This document shows, piece after piece, positions 17,282 through 26,032 of a stretch of 64,000 nucleotides of DNA. The notes under the pieces are model-generated. The model was given only the letters and a program-made list of their open reading frames with translations. It searched no databases and was not told the DNA's origin. This DNA is from Ekhidna lutea (GTDB lineage Bacteria; Bacteroidota; Bacteroidia; Cytophagales; Cyclobacteriaceae). Location of the stretch: assembly GCF_900188325.1 (NCBI RefSeq), contig NZ_FZPD01000001.1:846424-910423 (forward strand), in the 5' to 3' direction. The stretch's first letter is position 1, and the number at the start of each line of letters is the position of its first letter. The position numbers and the translations under genes are program-made.

Positions 17282-18560
17282 CGTGAGAATATTTTCTAAA
17301 AATAAGACTGCAATTTAGGTCTCCAAAACCAAAATTAGTTTTTATTGCTGTTTTTATTTCTTTGTTCTGGGTTTCCGTGGGGATGCAGGAAGCGGGGATC
17401 AATTCCTTGATTCCGGGATGAACATTTTCCTCAGTCAGATTAATGTTCTTGTGAACAAATCCATGGTAGATTTGAAGTATCACGGCTACAGACTCAATAG
17501 AGCCTGCCGCTCCCAGGCAATGGCCAATCATGGACTTTGGGGCATTTATCATGGGGAAATCAGATCCATTAATCCCAAGGCCGGAGACACAGTTTTCAAT
17601 TTCGCTGAAGTCTGCCATAGTGGAGGTAAGGTGACCTGAAAGCAAATCAATTTCCCTTGGATTTACTCCAGATTTGCGAACTGCTTCACTAACGCATTCT
17701 GCAGCAGCTTCTGGGTTCTGGGCTGTCATATTGCCTCCATTTCGCATACCCCCACAGTTTCGATGGCCACCCACTATCTCTGCGAAAATTTTGGCGTTTC
17801 TTTTTTTGGCACTATCGAGGGATTCGATTACAATGGCACCACTTCCGGACCCTGGTACAAAACCCGAACTAGTGTTGCTCATAGGTCTTGAAGCAAATGT
17901 TGGATTAGCATTTGAGTCAGCGCAGAGTACCCTCATTGCGTCAAAACCAGCCCACATATACCTGCCTTCACCTTCAGTGCTCCCACATATCATTGTTGAG
18001 ACTTCTCCTGAGGCAACTTTTTCATAGCCTAAAAGTATAGCTTCACTTCCTGTAATACACGCTGACGAATTGCTGGTAACTTGATAACCGGCCCCAATTA
18101 GTTGGTTAAGGTAAGCAGCCGCACCACTATTCATTCCTTGAGTAATGCTTGTGCTATTAAGAGAATTACCTTTCCCATCATCAATTTTATTGATCCGCTC
18201 ACCAATGGAAGAGTCTAGACCCAAACTTCCTGAACCAAATACGATACCAACATCTTTTAACCGATTTTCACCATTGGTTTTATTACCAGCCATTTGCCAT
18301 GCCTCCAGTCCCGCCAAGCAGGCATAGATTATTCCCATGCTATCTATTTTACGACTATAGTACTTAGGTAACTTTTCTTGAATGTAAGAATGTTCCAGGG
18401 CAGGCATTCCTGCAACTCTGCAGAAGTAATTAAGGTTTTCTAATTCTTTGCTGTATTTGATACCGGATATGCCATTTTGCAATGAATTTCTAAACTGATC
18501 TACTCCAATAGCATTTGGAGAGATGACCCCCATCCCCGTTACAACCACTCTTTTTTTCAT
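17256..18560 (-). CDS. beta-ketoacyl-ACP synthase (set A)
   Basis: KAS I/II-type condensing enzyme of 434 residues. The Cys-His-His triad is visible: C168 in 'SNSSACITGSEA', H310 in 'SGHLTSTMAD' and H347 in 'PKSMIGHCLGAAGS'. Nucleophile and both histidines are intact, so it is probably an active elongating enzyme, not a chain-length factor. It overlaps its ACP gene and lies 57 bp after the GNAT gene. Its paralogue is at 32249. It likely extends a specific fatty acyl chain for the lipid made by this locus. Confidence 0.87.
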   Translation of the reverse strand: MKKRVVVTGMGVISPNAIGVDQFRNSLQNGISGIKYSKELENLNYFCRVAGMPALEHSYIQEKLPKYYSRKIDSMGIIYACLAGLEAWQMAGNKTNGENRLKDVGIVFGSGSLGLDSSIGERINKIDDGKGNSLNSTSITQGMNSGAAAYLNQLIGAGYQVTSNSSACITGSEAILLGYEKVASGEVSTMICGSTEGEGRYMWAGFDAMRVLCADSNANPTFASRPMSNTSSGFVPGSGSGAIVIESLDSAKKRNAKIFAEIVGGHRNCGGMRNGGNMTAQNPEAAAECVSEAVRKSGVNPREIDLLSGHLTSTMADFSEIENCVSGLGINGSDFPMINAPKSMIGHCLGAAGSIESVAVILQIYHGFVHKNINLTEENVHPGIKELIPASCIPTETQNKEIKTAIKTNFGFGDLNCSLIFRKYSHDGQNQNSI

Positions 18561-18617
18561 AAGGTTCTCAATTTTTTGACCGCTACTCTATCAAACTCAA
18601 GTTTTTAAATCTATTGG

Positions 18618-19745
18618 CTAGGATATCTTTTTCTTATAACATCTCCTTCTAATATTTACACTTGGGACATTTTTGTCATATTCATTCCACATGTTTTGTA
18701 TAGGAGAATTATCCTCTAGCATCGGTCCAGTTGAGTAATATTCAACTCCATTTTTAATGTAATTCTTAAAAAACTCACTAAACATAAGTGATGCAGCTCC
18801 TTTTTTTTGATATTCAGGTGTTACGCCTATCAGTAATAAATCTAAATGCTTGTTAAACCAGAAATCCTTAAGAATATGAATAAAGCCGAAAGGGAAAAGT
18901 GATCCTTTCGCTTTCTGAAAGGCTTTGGATAGTGAAGGGAACGAAATACCAATACCTATTATCTTATCTTCCCGATCCACAATAAGACAGATGTATTCCT
19001 TACGAACCATTCCAAGGTACTGTTCAACGTAATAATTAATTTGTTTTGATGTAAGTGGATAGTAGCCGTAAAGTTGGCTATATGAATCATTCAAAACTTT
19101 AAACATTTCAGTGGCGTATTTTCTTACATCTTTAGCCTTTTTTAGGTGTAAGGCCTTGATGCCAAATCTTTTTGAAATAATGCTGGCTAACCTTTCATAT
19201 CTTTCTGGTAGCTTCTTAGGTGGGATCCCTCGAAATTCTATCCAATCAACAGCCTTTTCGAGGTTCAGGTTTTCATAATGCTTAGCGTAATATGGATAGT
19301 TGTAAATAGCGGCTTGCGTTGCTATTTGATCAAAACCACTTATCAGAGCTCCTTCATAATCAAGATCGGTGAATCCCATCGGACCGTGGATTGCCTCAGC
19401 ACCTTTTTGCTTGCCCCATTCTTCTGCCTGATTGATCAACGCTTTAGAAACCTCTAAATCATCTATGAAATCAATCCATCCAAATCGAATCAATTTCTTT
19501 TCTTTTAGTTCCATGTCAAGAGCGATTGCAGCAATTCTGCCTACTATCTCTCCGTTTTTTTCAGCTACCCAATATATAGCATCCGCAATTTCAAAGGCTG
19601 GATTTTTCTCCTTGAGAAGGGTGTTCATCTCAAATTGGATCATTGGAGGCACGTAGTATTTATTACCCTTGTAAAGCTTAAAAGGAAATTTGATGAATTT
19701 TCTAAGATCCTTTTTTGTCTTTACTTCTTTGAGTTGTATTGGCAT
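18618..19745 (-). CDS. GNAT-like acyltransferase, candidate ceramide synthase (set A)
   Basis: Protein of 375 residues with a GNAT-type fold. The N-terminal part has 'YWVAEKNGEIVGRIAAI' (GNAT motif A-like strand) and 'GPMGFTDLDYEGALISGFDQ'. The C-terminal part has 'LLIGVTPEYQKKGAASLMF', an acetyl-CoA-type binding loop (Q/R-x-x-G-x-A pattern: QKKGAA). A paralogue at 34779 sits directly next to a CerR-like reductase and SPT. From memory, bacterial ceramide synthase bCerS of Caulobacter is also a GNAT-like acyltransferase, so N-acylation of a long-chain base is a reasonable assignment but not proven. Confidence 0.65.
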   Translation of the reverse strand: MPIQLKEVKTKKDLRKFIKFPFKLYKGNKYYVPPMIQFEMNTLLKEKNPAFEIADAIYWVAEKNGEIVGRIAAIALDMELKEKKLIRFGWIDFIDDLEVSKALINQAEEWGKQKGAEAIHGPMGFTDLDYEGALISGFDQIATQAAIYNYPYYAKHYENLNLEKAVDWIEFRGIPPKKLPERYERLASIISKRFGIKALHLKKAKDVRKYATEMFKVLNDSYSQLYGYYPLTSKQINYYVEQYLGMVRKEYICLIVDREDKIIGIGISFPSLSKAFQKAKGSLFPFGFIHILKDFWFNKHLDLLLIGVTPEYQKKGAASLMFSEFFKNYIKNGVEYYSTGPMLEDNSPIQNMWNEYDKNVPSVNIRRRCYKKKIS

Positions 19746-19920
19746 AGGTTGTTTCTAAGACCTCAAATGTATTTCGGAATTTCTCTACTTGAGAGGTTTT
19801 GATATATATTTTAATTCAATTTACCTACAGGTAGACATAATGCTTTACCTGGAACTTTTCAGGCTTTAGTCCATCAAAAACAACGCAAAATTGAGTTTTG
19901 AGGCCAAATAAGATTTAGCT

Positions 19921-21126
19921 TTATGCAGCTTTTGATCTCAGAGGAACCCCTATTTCTTTAGCTATTTTAGCCATCAAAGAGATCGCTTTGTCAATCTGAT
20001 CAAAAGTGTGAGTGGCCATTAGAGAAAATCGAATTAGTGAATCCGAAGATGAAACTGCTGGCGATACAACTGGGTTGACGAATAGTCCTTCATCGAATAG
20101 TCGATGGACAAATTCATAAGCCTTAATATCGTCTCTAATATAAATCGGAATAATTGGAGTTTCTGAATTACCAGTATCAAAGCCAATTTCCTTTAATTGT
20201 TCCAGTGCATAGCTGGTGTTCTCCCATAGTTTTTGTCTTATTGAGTCATCCTTTTCTATGATATCTAATGAAGCTAAGGCCGCTGCAGTGGATGAAGGAG
20301 TCATACTTGCGCTAAAGATGAGTGCCCGAGATTTGTGCTTGAGGTAATGAATAGTCTCTTTATTGCCGGCAATAAAGCCACCTACGGAAGCGAGTGATTT
20401 ACTGAAAGTCCCACCAATGAGATCTACTTCATCAGTTAAGTCGAAATGGTTAGCTGTCCCACGACCATTTTCACCCAGCACACCTACAGCATGTGCACAA
20501 TCACTCATTACCACTGCGTTATATTTTTTTGCTAGACGTACAATGCCAGGTAAATCAGCAATGTCACCTTCCATACTAAATACACCATCTACTATAATAA
20601 ACTTGACGCCAGGAGCTTTACAAGAGCTGAGCTTTTGTTCGAGAGATGCCATATCATTATGCTTAAATCGCACATAAGATGCCTCTGAAAGCTTTGACCC
20701 CTCATAAATAGAAGCGTGATTAAGTCTATCTAGAAAGATCATGTCTTCTTTTCTTGTGATAGTAGGTATTGTGCCAAGGTTTACTTGATACCCGGTACTA
20801 AATACCAATGCATCTTCCTTACCAAGAAAAGTAGCCAATCTAGATTCCAGTTGTTGATGAAGATCAGTGGTGCCATTAAGAAATCGAGATCCAGAGCAGC
20901 TGGAACCGTATTTTTTTAATGCATTTTCTGAAGCTTCAATCACTTTAGGATGAGTAGTCAGACCAAGGTAGCTGTTCGATCCGAACATTAGCACATTCTT
21001 GCCATTGACTTTAACAATCGTTTCCTGTCTGGCATTAAAAGGCCGAAAGAAAGCATACAATCCTTTTTCCTGGATTTTTTTGGCTTCATCAAAGCCATAG
21101 AACCGATCTCGCAATGGGTCTTTCAT
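19921..21126 (-). CDS. spt: serine palmitoyltransferase-like PLP enzyme (set A)
   Basis: Alpha-oxoamine synthase of 401 residues, very similar from memory to Sphingobacterium serine palmitoyltransferase. It begins 'KGLYAFFRPFNARQET' then 'MFGSNSYLGLTTHPKVIEA', has H137 in 'RLNHASIY' stacking on PLP, D209/H212 in 'SDCAHAVG', and the Schiff-base lysine K243 in 'GGTFSKSLAS'. It condenses an acyl thioester with an amino acid, usually L-serine, to a 3-keto long-chain base. A cysteate acyltransferase for sulfonolipid is an alternative for one of the two paralogues. Located 176 bp upstream of the GNAT gene and 67 bp after the Stealth gene. Confidence 0.85.
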   Translation of the reverse strand: MKDPLRDRFYGFDEAKKIQEKGLYAFFRPFNARQETIVKVNGKNVLMFGSNSYLGLTTHPKVIEASENALKKYGSSCSGSRFLNGTTDLHQQLESRLATFLGKEDALVFSTGYQVNLGTIPTITRKEDMIFLDRLNHASIYEGSKLSEASYVRFKHNDMASLEQKLSSCKAPGVKFIIVDGVFSMEGDIADLPGIVRLAKKYNAVVMSDCAHAVGVLGENGRGTANHFDLTDEVDLIGGTFSKSLASVGGFIAGNKETIHYLKHKSRALIFSASMTPSSTAAALASLDIIEKDDSIRQKLWENTSYALEQLKEIGFDTGNSETPIIPIYIRDDIKAYEFVHRLFDEGLFVNPVVSPAVSSSDSLIRFSLMATHTFDQIDKAISLMAKIAKEIGVPLRSKAA

Positions 21127-21192
21127 GTTTCAAAACATTTGAATCTGTTAAGATAGCTATCATTTCTGATCTACCATGTCTTTGTAGATCAA

Positions 21193-22107
21193 TCAAATCT
21201 CAAAGCCAGACTTTTGCGGATAGCCTTTCCTTAAAAACTCTTGTGTCAATTTCACTACATCTGGATTTAGATTCGACCCCTGATCGTCGTTCAGGCAATA
21301 AAACTTCGGGCGTTTCTTTTCCAGCCAATCAAAGGCTCTCTTTTGCTTTTTATAGTTATTGGTGATTTTATGAAAAGCGTGAATTTTTAATAGGTCAGGA
21401 AGCTTGATTGCGCTGCAATGCTGTGATTGATATTTGAGCGCATACCATCTATAAAGCTTGTATGTCATTACATCCGTTCCTTCCCGAAACTTGTGAGACT
21501 TGATATCCTCGATAAGTTCTGGTCTCGCGTCTTGCATGCTTTGCCACCATTCTTTTCGTATGAGAAGAGGTGAATGCTCAATTAAACCCAACCCTACAAT
21601 ATCATTTTTCTTATTGTAAATTCTCCACCCCAAATTTTCGCCAAACAAGGTGCCATGGATTAGTACTTTCCCATCTTTTGTATAAAAGTCCTCGGGATAT
21701 ACGTCATTCCCAAAAAGAAAATCGTCATTGAGATAAATGAAATCATCAGAGAGTTCTGGGATTTTATGAATATAGCTTTCAATCACATTGTAATTGAAGG
21801 TAGGTACATCTTCAGGATCAAACACTTCATCGTGATGGATGATGGAAATTTTTGGGTGATTGATGTCAAGCCAATCTGGTTTTTGAGGACGACAGGTGAG
21901 TATGTAAATGTGATTTATCCATGGAGCAAATTTTTCCACCGACCGGAGACTGTATTTCATCAACTGATAGATGTCCCGGGTACGTTCTGGGTTAAGGTCA
22001 AGTGGTTTTTCTGAATATTGATTAACTAGCTTTCGGTAATCAGGATCATCTCCATCTACCCAGGTATAAACTAAATCTATCGATTGATGTATCTCTTTTG
22101 GCTCCAA
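21193..22107 (-). CDS. Stealth-family sugar-phosphate transferase
   Basis: Protein of 304 residues with the conserved regions of the Stealth family: CR1 'IDLVYTWVDGDDPDY' (residues 10-24), CR2 'MKYSLRSVEKFAPWINHIYI' and 'QKPDWLDINHPKISIIHHDE', then 'FIYLNDDFLFGNDVYPEDF' as CR3-like. Stealth enzymes are hexose-1-phosphate transferases making phosphodiester-linked surface glycans such as teichoic-acid-like capsules. Here it is the first gene of the set A transcript and faces LicD divergently. Together they suggest a phosphodiester- or phosphonate-decorated surface polymer. Confidence 0.85.
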   Translation of the reverse strand: MEPKEIHQSIDLVYTWVDGDDPDYRKLVNQYSEKPLDLNPERTRDIYQLMKYSLRSVEKFAPWINHIYILTCRPQKPDWLDINHPKISIIHHDEVFDPEDVPTFNYNVIESYIHKIPELSDDFIYLNDDFLFGNDVYPEDFYTKDGKVLIHGTLFGENLGWRIYNKKNDIVGLGLIEHSPLLIRKEWWQSMQDARPELIEDIKSHKFREGTDVMTYKLYRWYALKYQSQHCSAIKLPDLLKIHAFHKITNNYKKQKRAFDWLEKKRPKFYCLNDDQGSNLNPDVVKLTQEFLRKGYPQKSGFEI

Positions 22108-22145
22108 TGAATTAAATAGTGGTTTGATTTCCCTTTTTTTGCCAC

Positions 22146-22742
22146 ATGTTACGTCTGACTCAGTATATCAAACGGATTGCAAATGTAGTTTTATTCGCTT
22201 TGCCCGGTCAATATCGAAAGCGAAAGCTTCAAATTTTGGAAGAGATGTTTCAAAAAGGATTATTAGTTTTAAATGAAACAGGAGAGGCATATTGGCTAGA
22301 TTTCGGCACGCTACTTGGGTATCATCGCACCGGATCTATCATTCCACACGATGTAGATATAGATATTGCTATGATGGAAAGCTCTTACGAAAAGGTAAAG
22401 GCATTGAAAGATAAATTACCTAAAGGTCTCAGCTTTCATGATACATCAGCAAATCATGAGGGGCCTAAAATCTATTTCTCCTATAAAGGTTATGATTTTG
22501 ATATTTTCTTTTATGAAGATGAAGGTGAAACGATCCGTACATTTGTTGAAGCAGATTATCCCAACGAACGACAGCACATCCCAAAGGAACTCGTGTACCC
22601 CTTAAAAGAAGATATTTTTCTGGGAGAGACGGTCACCGTCCCTTCCAATACGCTTGCTTATCTGGAGCTAATGTATGGATACCTTGGAACAGGTGGCTGG
22701 AGAGATCAGAAAACCGGGCTGTGGCATCCTCCGAGCACTTAA
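22146..22742 (+). CDS. LicD-family phosphotransferase
   Basis: Protein of 198 residues of the LicD/fukutin nucleotidyltransferase fold. 'YWLDFGTLLGYHRTGSIIP' followed by 'HDVDIDIAM' is the core motif, with the paired Asp residues binding metal. LicD proteins move a phosphocholine-type group from a CDP-activated donor to a glycan. With a PntC-like cytidylyltransferase convergent at 22739 (4-bp overlap) and a full aminoethylphosphonate pathway next door, transfer of 2-aminoethylphosphonate from CMP-AEP is the obvious candidate reaction. That donor choice is inference from neighbours. Confidence 0.82.
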   Translation: MLRLTQYIKRIANVVLFALPGQYRKRKLQILEEMFQKGLLVLNETGEAYWLDFGTLLGYHRTGSIIPHDVDIDIAMMESSYEKVKALKDKLPKGLSFHDTSANHEGPKIYFSYKGYDFDIFFYEDEGETIRTFVEADYPNERQHIPKELVYPLKEDIFLGETVTVPSNTLAYLELMYGYLGTGGWRDQKTGLWHPPST

Positions 22743-23455
22743 TCAAGCAAAGGGAGTATCTTTTGTTTGGCACGTTCTAAGTGTTCCTGATTATCAATTT
22801 CGCACCAGGCCAAATCTAACTTTTCTACTGACACCTTATTTTCTTCGGTAAGTTGAGCTATTGCTATCTCATAATCTTTGGTTGTAGCATCTGATGCTGA
22901 TTTGTGGTGTGCTTTTAATTTGTCAAGAAGCTCAAAAGAAATCCTCCAAATCCCAACAAGCTCAGCATCTATTGATCCTAATTCTTCTTTCTTCTTAGAA
23001 AGGTTTTTCAATTTACCATCAACTACTTCTACGTACACTTCATCATTTGATTGTGTAAAGTCACTGCAAAGGATCACATCTTTTTTGTTAGAAGTCACCA
23101 GAGTTTTGATCGCATCAGAATGGTAAAGCAGATCAGATTCCAACAATAGAAAATCTCCTTTGATTAAACTTGAGCCATAAATCAAAGTATGAAAGCTTCC
23201 TGTTGTTGCGTAATCAGGACTTAAAAAAGTGGTTAGTCCATTTTCTTTTGCAAACTTTTCATAATGCTCATGCAGATGACCTGTGCCGATGATGATATTT
23301 TTGATTCCATTTTCCTTAAGAATTCTCACTGATCTTTCGATCAACTTTTCCTCGCCAACCTGCATAAAGCCTTTTGGGATATCAAAGGTGTATGGTTGAA
23401 GTCTGGTGCCTCTTCCGGCGGCTAATATTACTGCGGTTTCAATCGTTTGCGTCAT
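22739..23455 (-). CDS. pntC: PntC-like CTP:2-aminoethylphosphonate cytidylyltransferase
   Basis: Nucleotidyltransferase of 238 residues. 'AVILAAGRGTRLQPYTFDIP' then 'KGFMQVG' is the signature nucleotide-binding loop, 'LLLESDLLYH' holds the catalytic Asp, and 'LAWCEIDNQEHLERA' carries the C-terminal Asp. It resembles the choline-phosphate/AEP cytidylyltransferases (LicC and PntC). PEP mutase, phosphonopyruvate decarboxylase and AEP transaminase genes start 163 bp away on the other strand, so activation of 2-aminoethylphosphonate with CTP fits better than a sugar phosphate. The gene symbol is given on context as much as sequence. Confidence 0.75.
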   Translation of the reverse strand: MTQTIETAVILAAGRGTRLQPYTFDIPKGFMQVGEEKLIERSVRILKENGIKNIIIGTGHLHEHYEKFAKENGLTTFLSPDYATTGSFHTLIYGSSLIKGDFLLLESDLLYHSDAIKTLVTSNKKDVILCSDFTQSNDEVYVEVVDGKLKNLSKKKEELGSIDAELVGIWRISFELLDKLKAHHKSASDATTKDYEIAIAQLTEENKVSVEKLDLAWCEIDNQEHLERAKQKILPLLD

Positions 23456-23617
23456 CTCTTAGAAATAAAGAGGAGAATCCCTCGGTTTCCAATTACTTTT
23501 GCGCGAAGATAGAATATTCTAAATCGCAATAAAATGAGCATAAATTCGGAATCATTATCGGCTCTACTTGGGGGTAAATGGATTTATGCACACCTATTAC
23601 AAAATCCTCATAGATAA

Positions 23618-24910
23618 ATGAAGAAAGTATACGTAGGAATGGGCACAGACCTCATTCACCATGGACATATAAATATTATTGAAGTAGCTCGTGAATTGGG
23701 TGAAGTAACCGTTGGTCTTCTTTCCGATAAAGCAGTAAGCAAATACAGCAGAACGCCGTTTTTGTCTTACGATGAGCGAAAGAAAATACTCGAGAATTTA
23801 AAGGGAGTAAAAGAAGTGATCCTTCAGGAGGACTTGGATTATGAAAAGAATCTAAGCGCGCTGAAGCCTGATTATGTAGTTCATGGAACTGACTGGAAAA
23901 CAGGTCCTCAAAAGCATATCCGTGAGAAAGTAGTAAAGTTATTAAAAGAGTGGGGTGGTGAGCTTGTGGAACCAGAGTATACATCCGGCATCTCATCTAC
24001 AGGCTTAAGAAAAGCACTGAAAGAAGTAGGAACCACACCGGACATTAGAAGAAGAATGCTGAGACGACTTTTAGAGTCAAAAGACATTGTGAGAGTAATG
24101 GAAGCTCATAATGGAATTTCTGCTCTTATCGTGGAGGAAACTTCAATCAATGCAGAAAATGAAGTGCGTGAATTTGACGCAATGTGGGTGAGTTCGTTAA
24201 CGGACTCTACCGCAAAAGGAAAGCCGGATACTGAATATGTAGATCGAACTTCCAGGTTTCAAACCATCGGAGATATTCTTGATGTAACCACTAAGCCAAT
24301 CATACTTGATGGAGATACTGGGGGAGTCACAGAGCACTTTGCAATGCAAGTGAAAAACCTCGAACGACTAGGAGTTTCAGCAGTAATTATTGAAGATAAA
24401 GTTGGCCTAAAGAGAAACTCACTTTTTGGTACGGAGGTGAAACAAGAGCTGGATACCATTGAAGGGTTTTGTGAAAAAATCAATACCGGTAAAAAAGCAC
24501 AGGTCACTGAGGAGTTTATGATTATTGCCAGGCTAGAAAGTCTAATTGCTGAGCATGGTATGGAAGATGCCCTGACAAGAGCTAAAGCATACATTGAGGC
24601 CGGAGCTGACGGTATCATGATTCATAGCCGTCATAAAGATGGCAGTGAAATCATGGAATTCATGAAACGCTACCAGGAGTTTGAATACAAGGTGCCAGTA
24701 GTATCAGTGCCTTCATCTTACAATCAATTCACTGAGGATGAACTGAAAGAAGCAGGATTCAGTATTGTTATTTATGCTAATCACCTGCTTCGAGCGGCAT
24801 TTCCAGCGATGAAAAAAACGGCGGAAAGCATTCTCGAGAATAAGCGATCATTGGAGGCTGATAAGTACTGTATGTCAATCAAAGAAATACTGACTATACT
24901 TCCTAATTAA
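23618..24910 (+). CDS. pepM: PEP mutase with N-terminal cytidylyltransferase domain
   Basis: Two-domain protein of 430 residues. Residues 1-135 form a TagD/PCT-like cytidylyltransferase domain (H14-x-G16-H17 in 'LIHHGHINI', and 'GISSTGLRK' near 124-132). Residues 140-430 are phosphoenolpyruvate mutase, with the diagnostic EDKx5NS motif at E259-D260-K261 to N267-S268. PEP mutase converts PEP to phosphonopyruvate, the committing step to C-P bonds. Both domains keep their core motifs. It is first in a tight operon (2-bp gap to the decarboxylase). The fused domain might activate a product of the pathway, alongside or in place of PntC. Confidence 0.92.
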   Translation: MKKVYVGMGTDLIHHGHINIIEVARELGEVTVGLLSDKAVSKYSRTPFLSYDERKKILENLKGVKEVILQEDLDYEKNLSALKPDYVVHGTDWKTGPQKHIREKVVKLLKEWGGELVEPEYTSGISSTGLRKALKEVGTTPDIRRRMLRRLLESKDIVRVMEAHNGISALIVEETSINAENEVREFDAMWVSSLTDSTAKGKPDTEYVDRTSRFQTIGDILDVTTKPIILDGDTGGVTEHFAMQVKNLERLGVSAVIIEDKVGLKRNSLFGTEVKQELDTIEGFCEKINTGKKAQVTEEFMIIARLESLIAEHGMEDALTRAKAYIEAGADGIMIHSRHKDGSEIMEFMKRYQEFEYKVPVVSVPSSYNQFTEDELKEAGFSIVIYANHLLRAAFPAMKKTAESILENKRSLEADKYCMSIKEILTILPN

Positions 24911-24912
24911 GC

Positions 24913-26031
24913 ATGCTAAATCCTGAAAAGTTTTTAAAATCAATCAGAGCTCAAGGAGTTGAGTTTTCTACCGGAGTTCCTGACTCATTACTCAAAGATT
25001 TTTGCTCCGTTATCACAGATGAGGGAGCGGATATTATTGCAGCAAATGAGGGTGGAGCCATTGCACTCGCCATGGGACATCATCTGGCCACAGGCAAAAT
25101 TCCATTGGTTTATATGCAAAATTCTGGCTTTGGAAATTGTGTTAACCCACTGACCTCACTAGCCGATCCGGATGTATATTCGATTCCGATGCTACTGTTA
25201 ATTGGGTGGAGAGGCGAGCCCGGTGTGAAAGACGAACCTCAGCATGTGAAGCAGGGACGAATCTCAGAGGAACTATTGCAGACGATGGGTATTGATTATG
25301 CAGTGTTGTCTGATGATGAAAAAGGAGCTGAGGAGCAGCTAAAGGTTGCTTTCAACACGATGAACGTGACCAAAGCACCATTTGCTTTGCTGGTGAAAAA
25401 AGGTACGTTCGAAAAATATAAACTGCAAACGAAGGTTGAAAATCCATATACCATCAATCGGGAAGAAGTGATCGAGTGGATGCTCCGAAAAATGGAAGAA
25501 GAAGCAGTGGTTGTCTCTACCACTGGCAAATCTTCCAGGGAAGTATTTGAAATACGAGCCAAATATAATATGGGACATGGAAAAGATTTTCTTACTGTTG
25601 GAGGAATGGGCCATGCTTCTCAGATTGCACTTGGTATCGCGCTAAGCAAGAAAGATCGTCCGGTATACTGCCTTGATGGTGATGGCGCAACAATTATGCA
25701 TATGGGGTCGGGAGCAATCATTGGAAATCAATCTGCTGCCAACTATAAACATATCCTGATCAATAATGGATGTCATGAATCGGTTGGTGGTCAGGCCACT
25801 GTAGGGTTTGCTATTGATTTTCAAAAAATAGCAGAAGCTTCCGGATATAAGCAAACCTGGATGGTGAAAGAAATGGCAGAACTTCCCGGTATTTGGGAGC
25901 AATTCCAAAATGCTGATGGCCCTGTATTGCTCGAGATACGAACAACAGAAGAGTCACGCGCTGATTTGGGTCGCCCAACAACAACGCCTGTCGAGAATAA
26001 AGAGGCTTTCATGAAAAACCTAAGCAACTAA
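24913..26031 (+). CDS. ppd: phosphonopyruvate decarboxylase
   Basis: ThDP-dependent enzyme of 372 residues. E46 in 'AANEGGAIALAMG' is the ThDP-activating Glu, 'MQNSGFGNCVNPLTSL' matches the family closely, and 'CLDGDGATIMHMGS' followed by 'LINNGCHESVGGQ' is the GDG...NN metal/ThDP motif. It decarboxylates phosphonopyruvate to phosphonoacetaldehyde, pulling the unfavourable PEP mutase reaction forward. Gaps of 2 bp and 1 bp to its neighbours show a single pepM-ppd-phnW operon. Length is typical. Confidence 0.93.
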   Translation: MLNPEKFLKSIRAQGVEFSTGVPDSLLKDFCSVITDEGADIIAANEGGAIALAMGHHLATGKIPLVYMQNSGFGNCVNPLTSLADPDVYSIPMLLLIGWRGEPGVKDEPQHVKQGRISEELLQTMGIDYAVLSDDEKGAEEQLKVAFNTMNVTKAPFALLVKKGTFEKYKLQTKVENPYTINREEVIEWMLRKMEEEAVVVSTTGKSSREVFEIRAKYNMGHGKDFLTVGGMGHASQIALGIALSKKDRPVYCLDGDGATIMHMGSGAIIGNQSAANYKHILINNGCHESVGGQATVGFAIDFQKIAEASGYKQTWMVKEMAELPGIWEQFQNADGPVLLEIRTTEESRADLGRPTTTPVENKEAFMKNLSN

Positions 26032-26032
26032 A

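Noticed and set aside
23456..23617. Promoter search between pntC-like and pepM genes
   Set aside because: A TATCTTCG stretch is close to TAnnTTTG on the minus strand, but no box fits well enough on either side to report.
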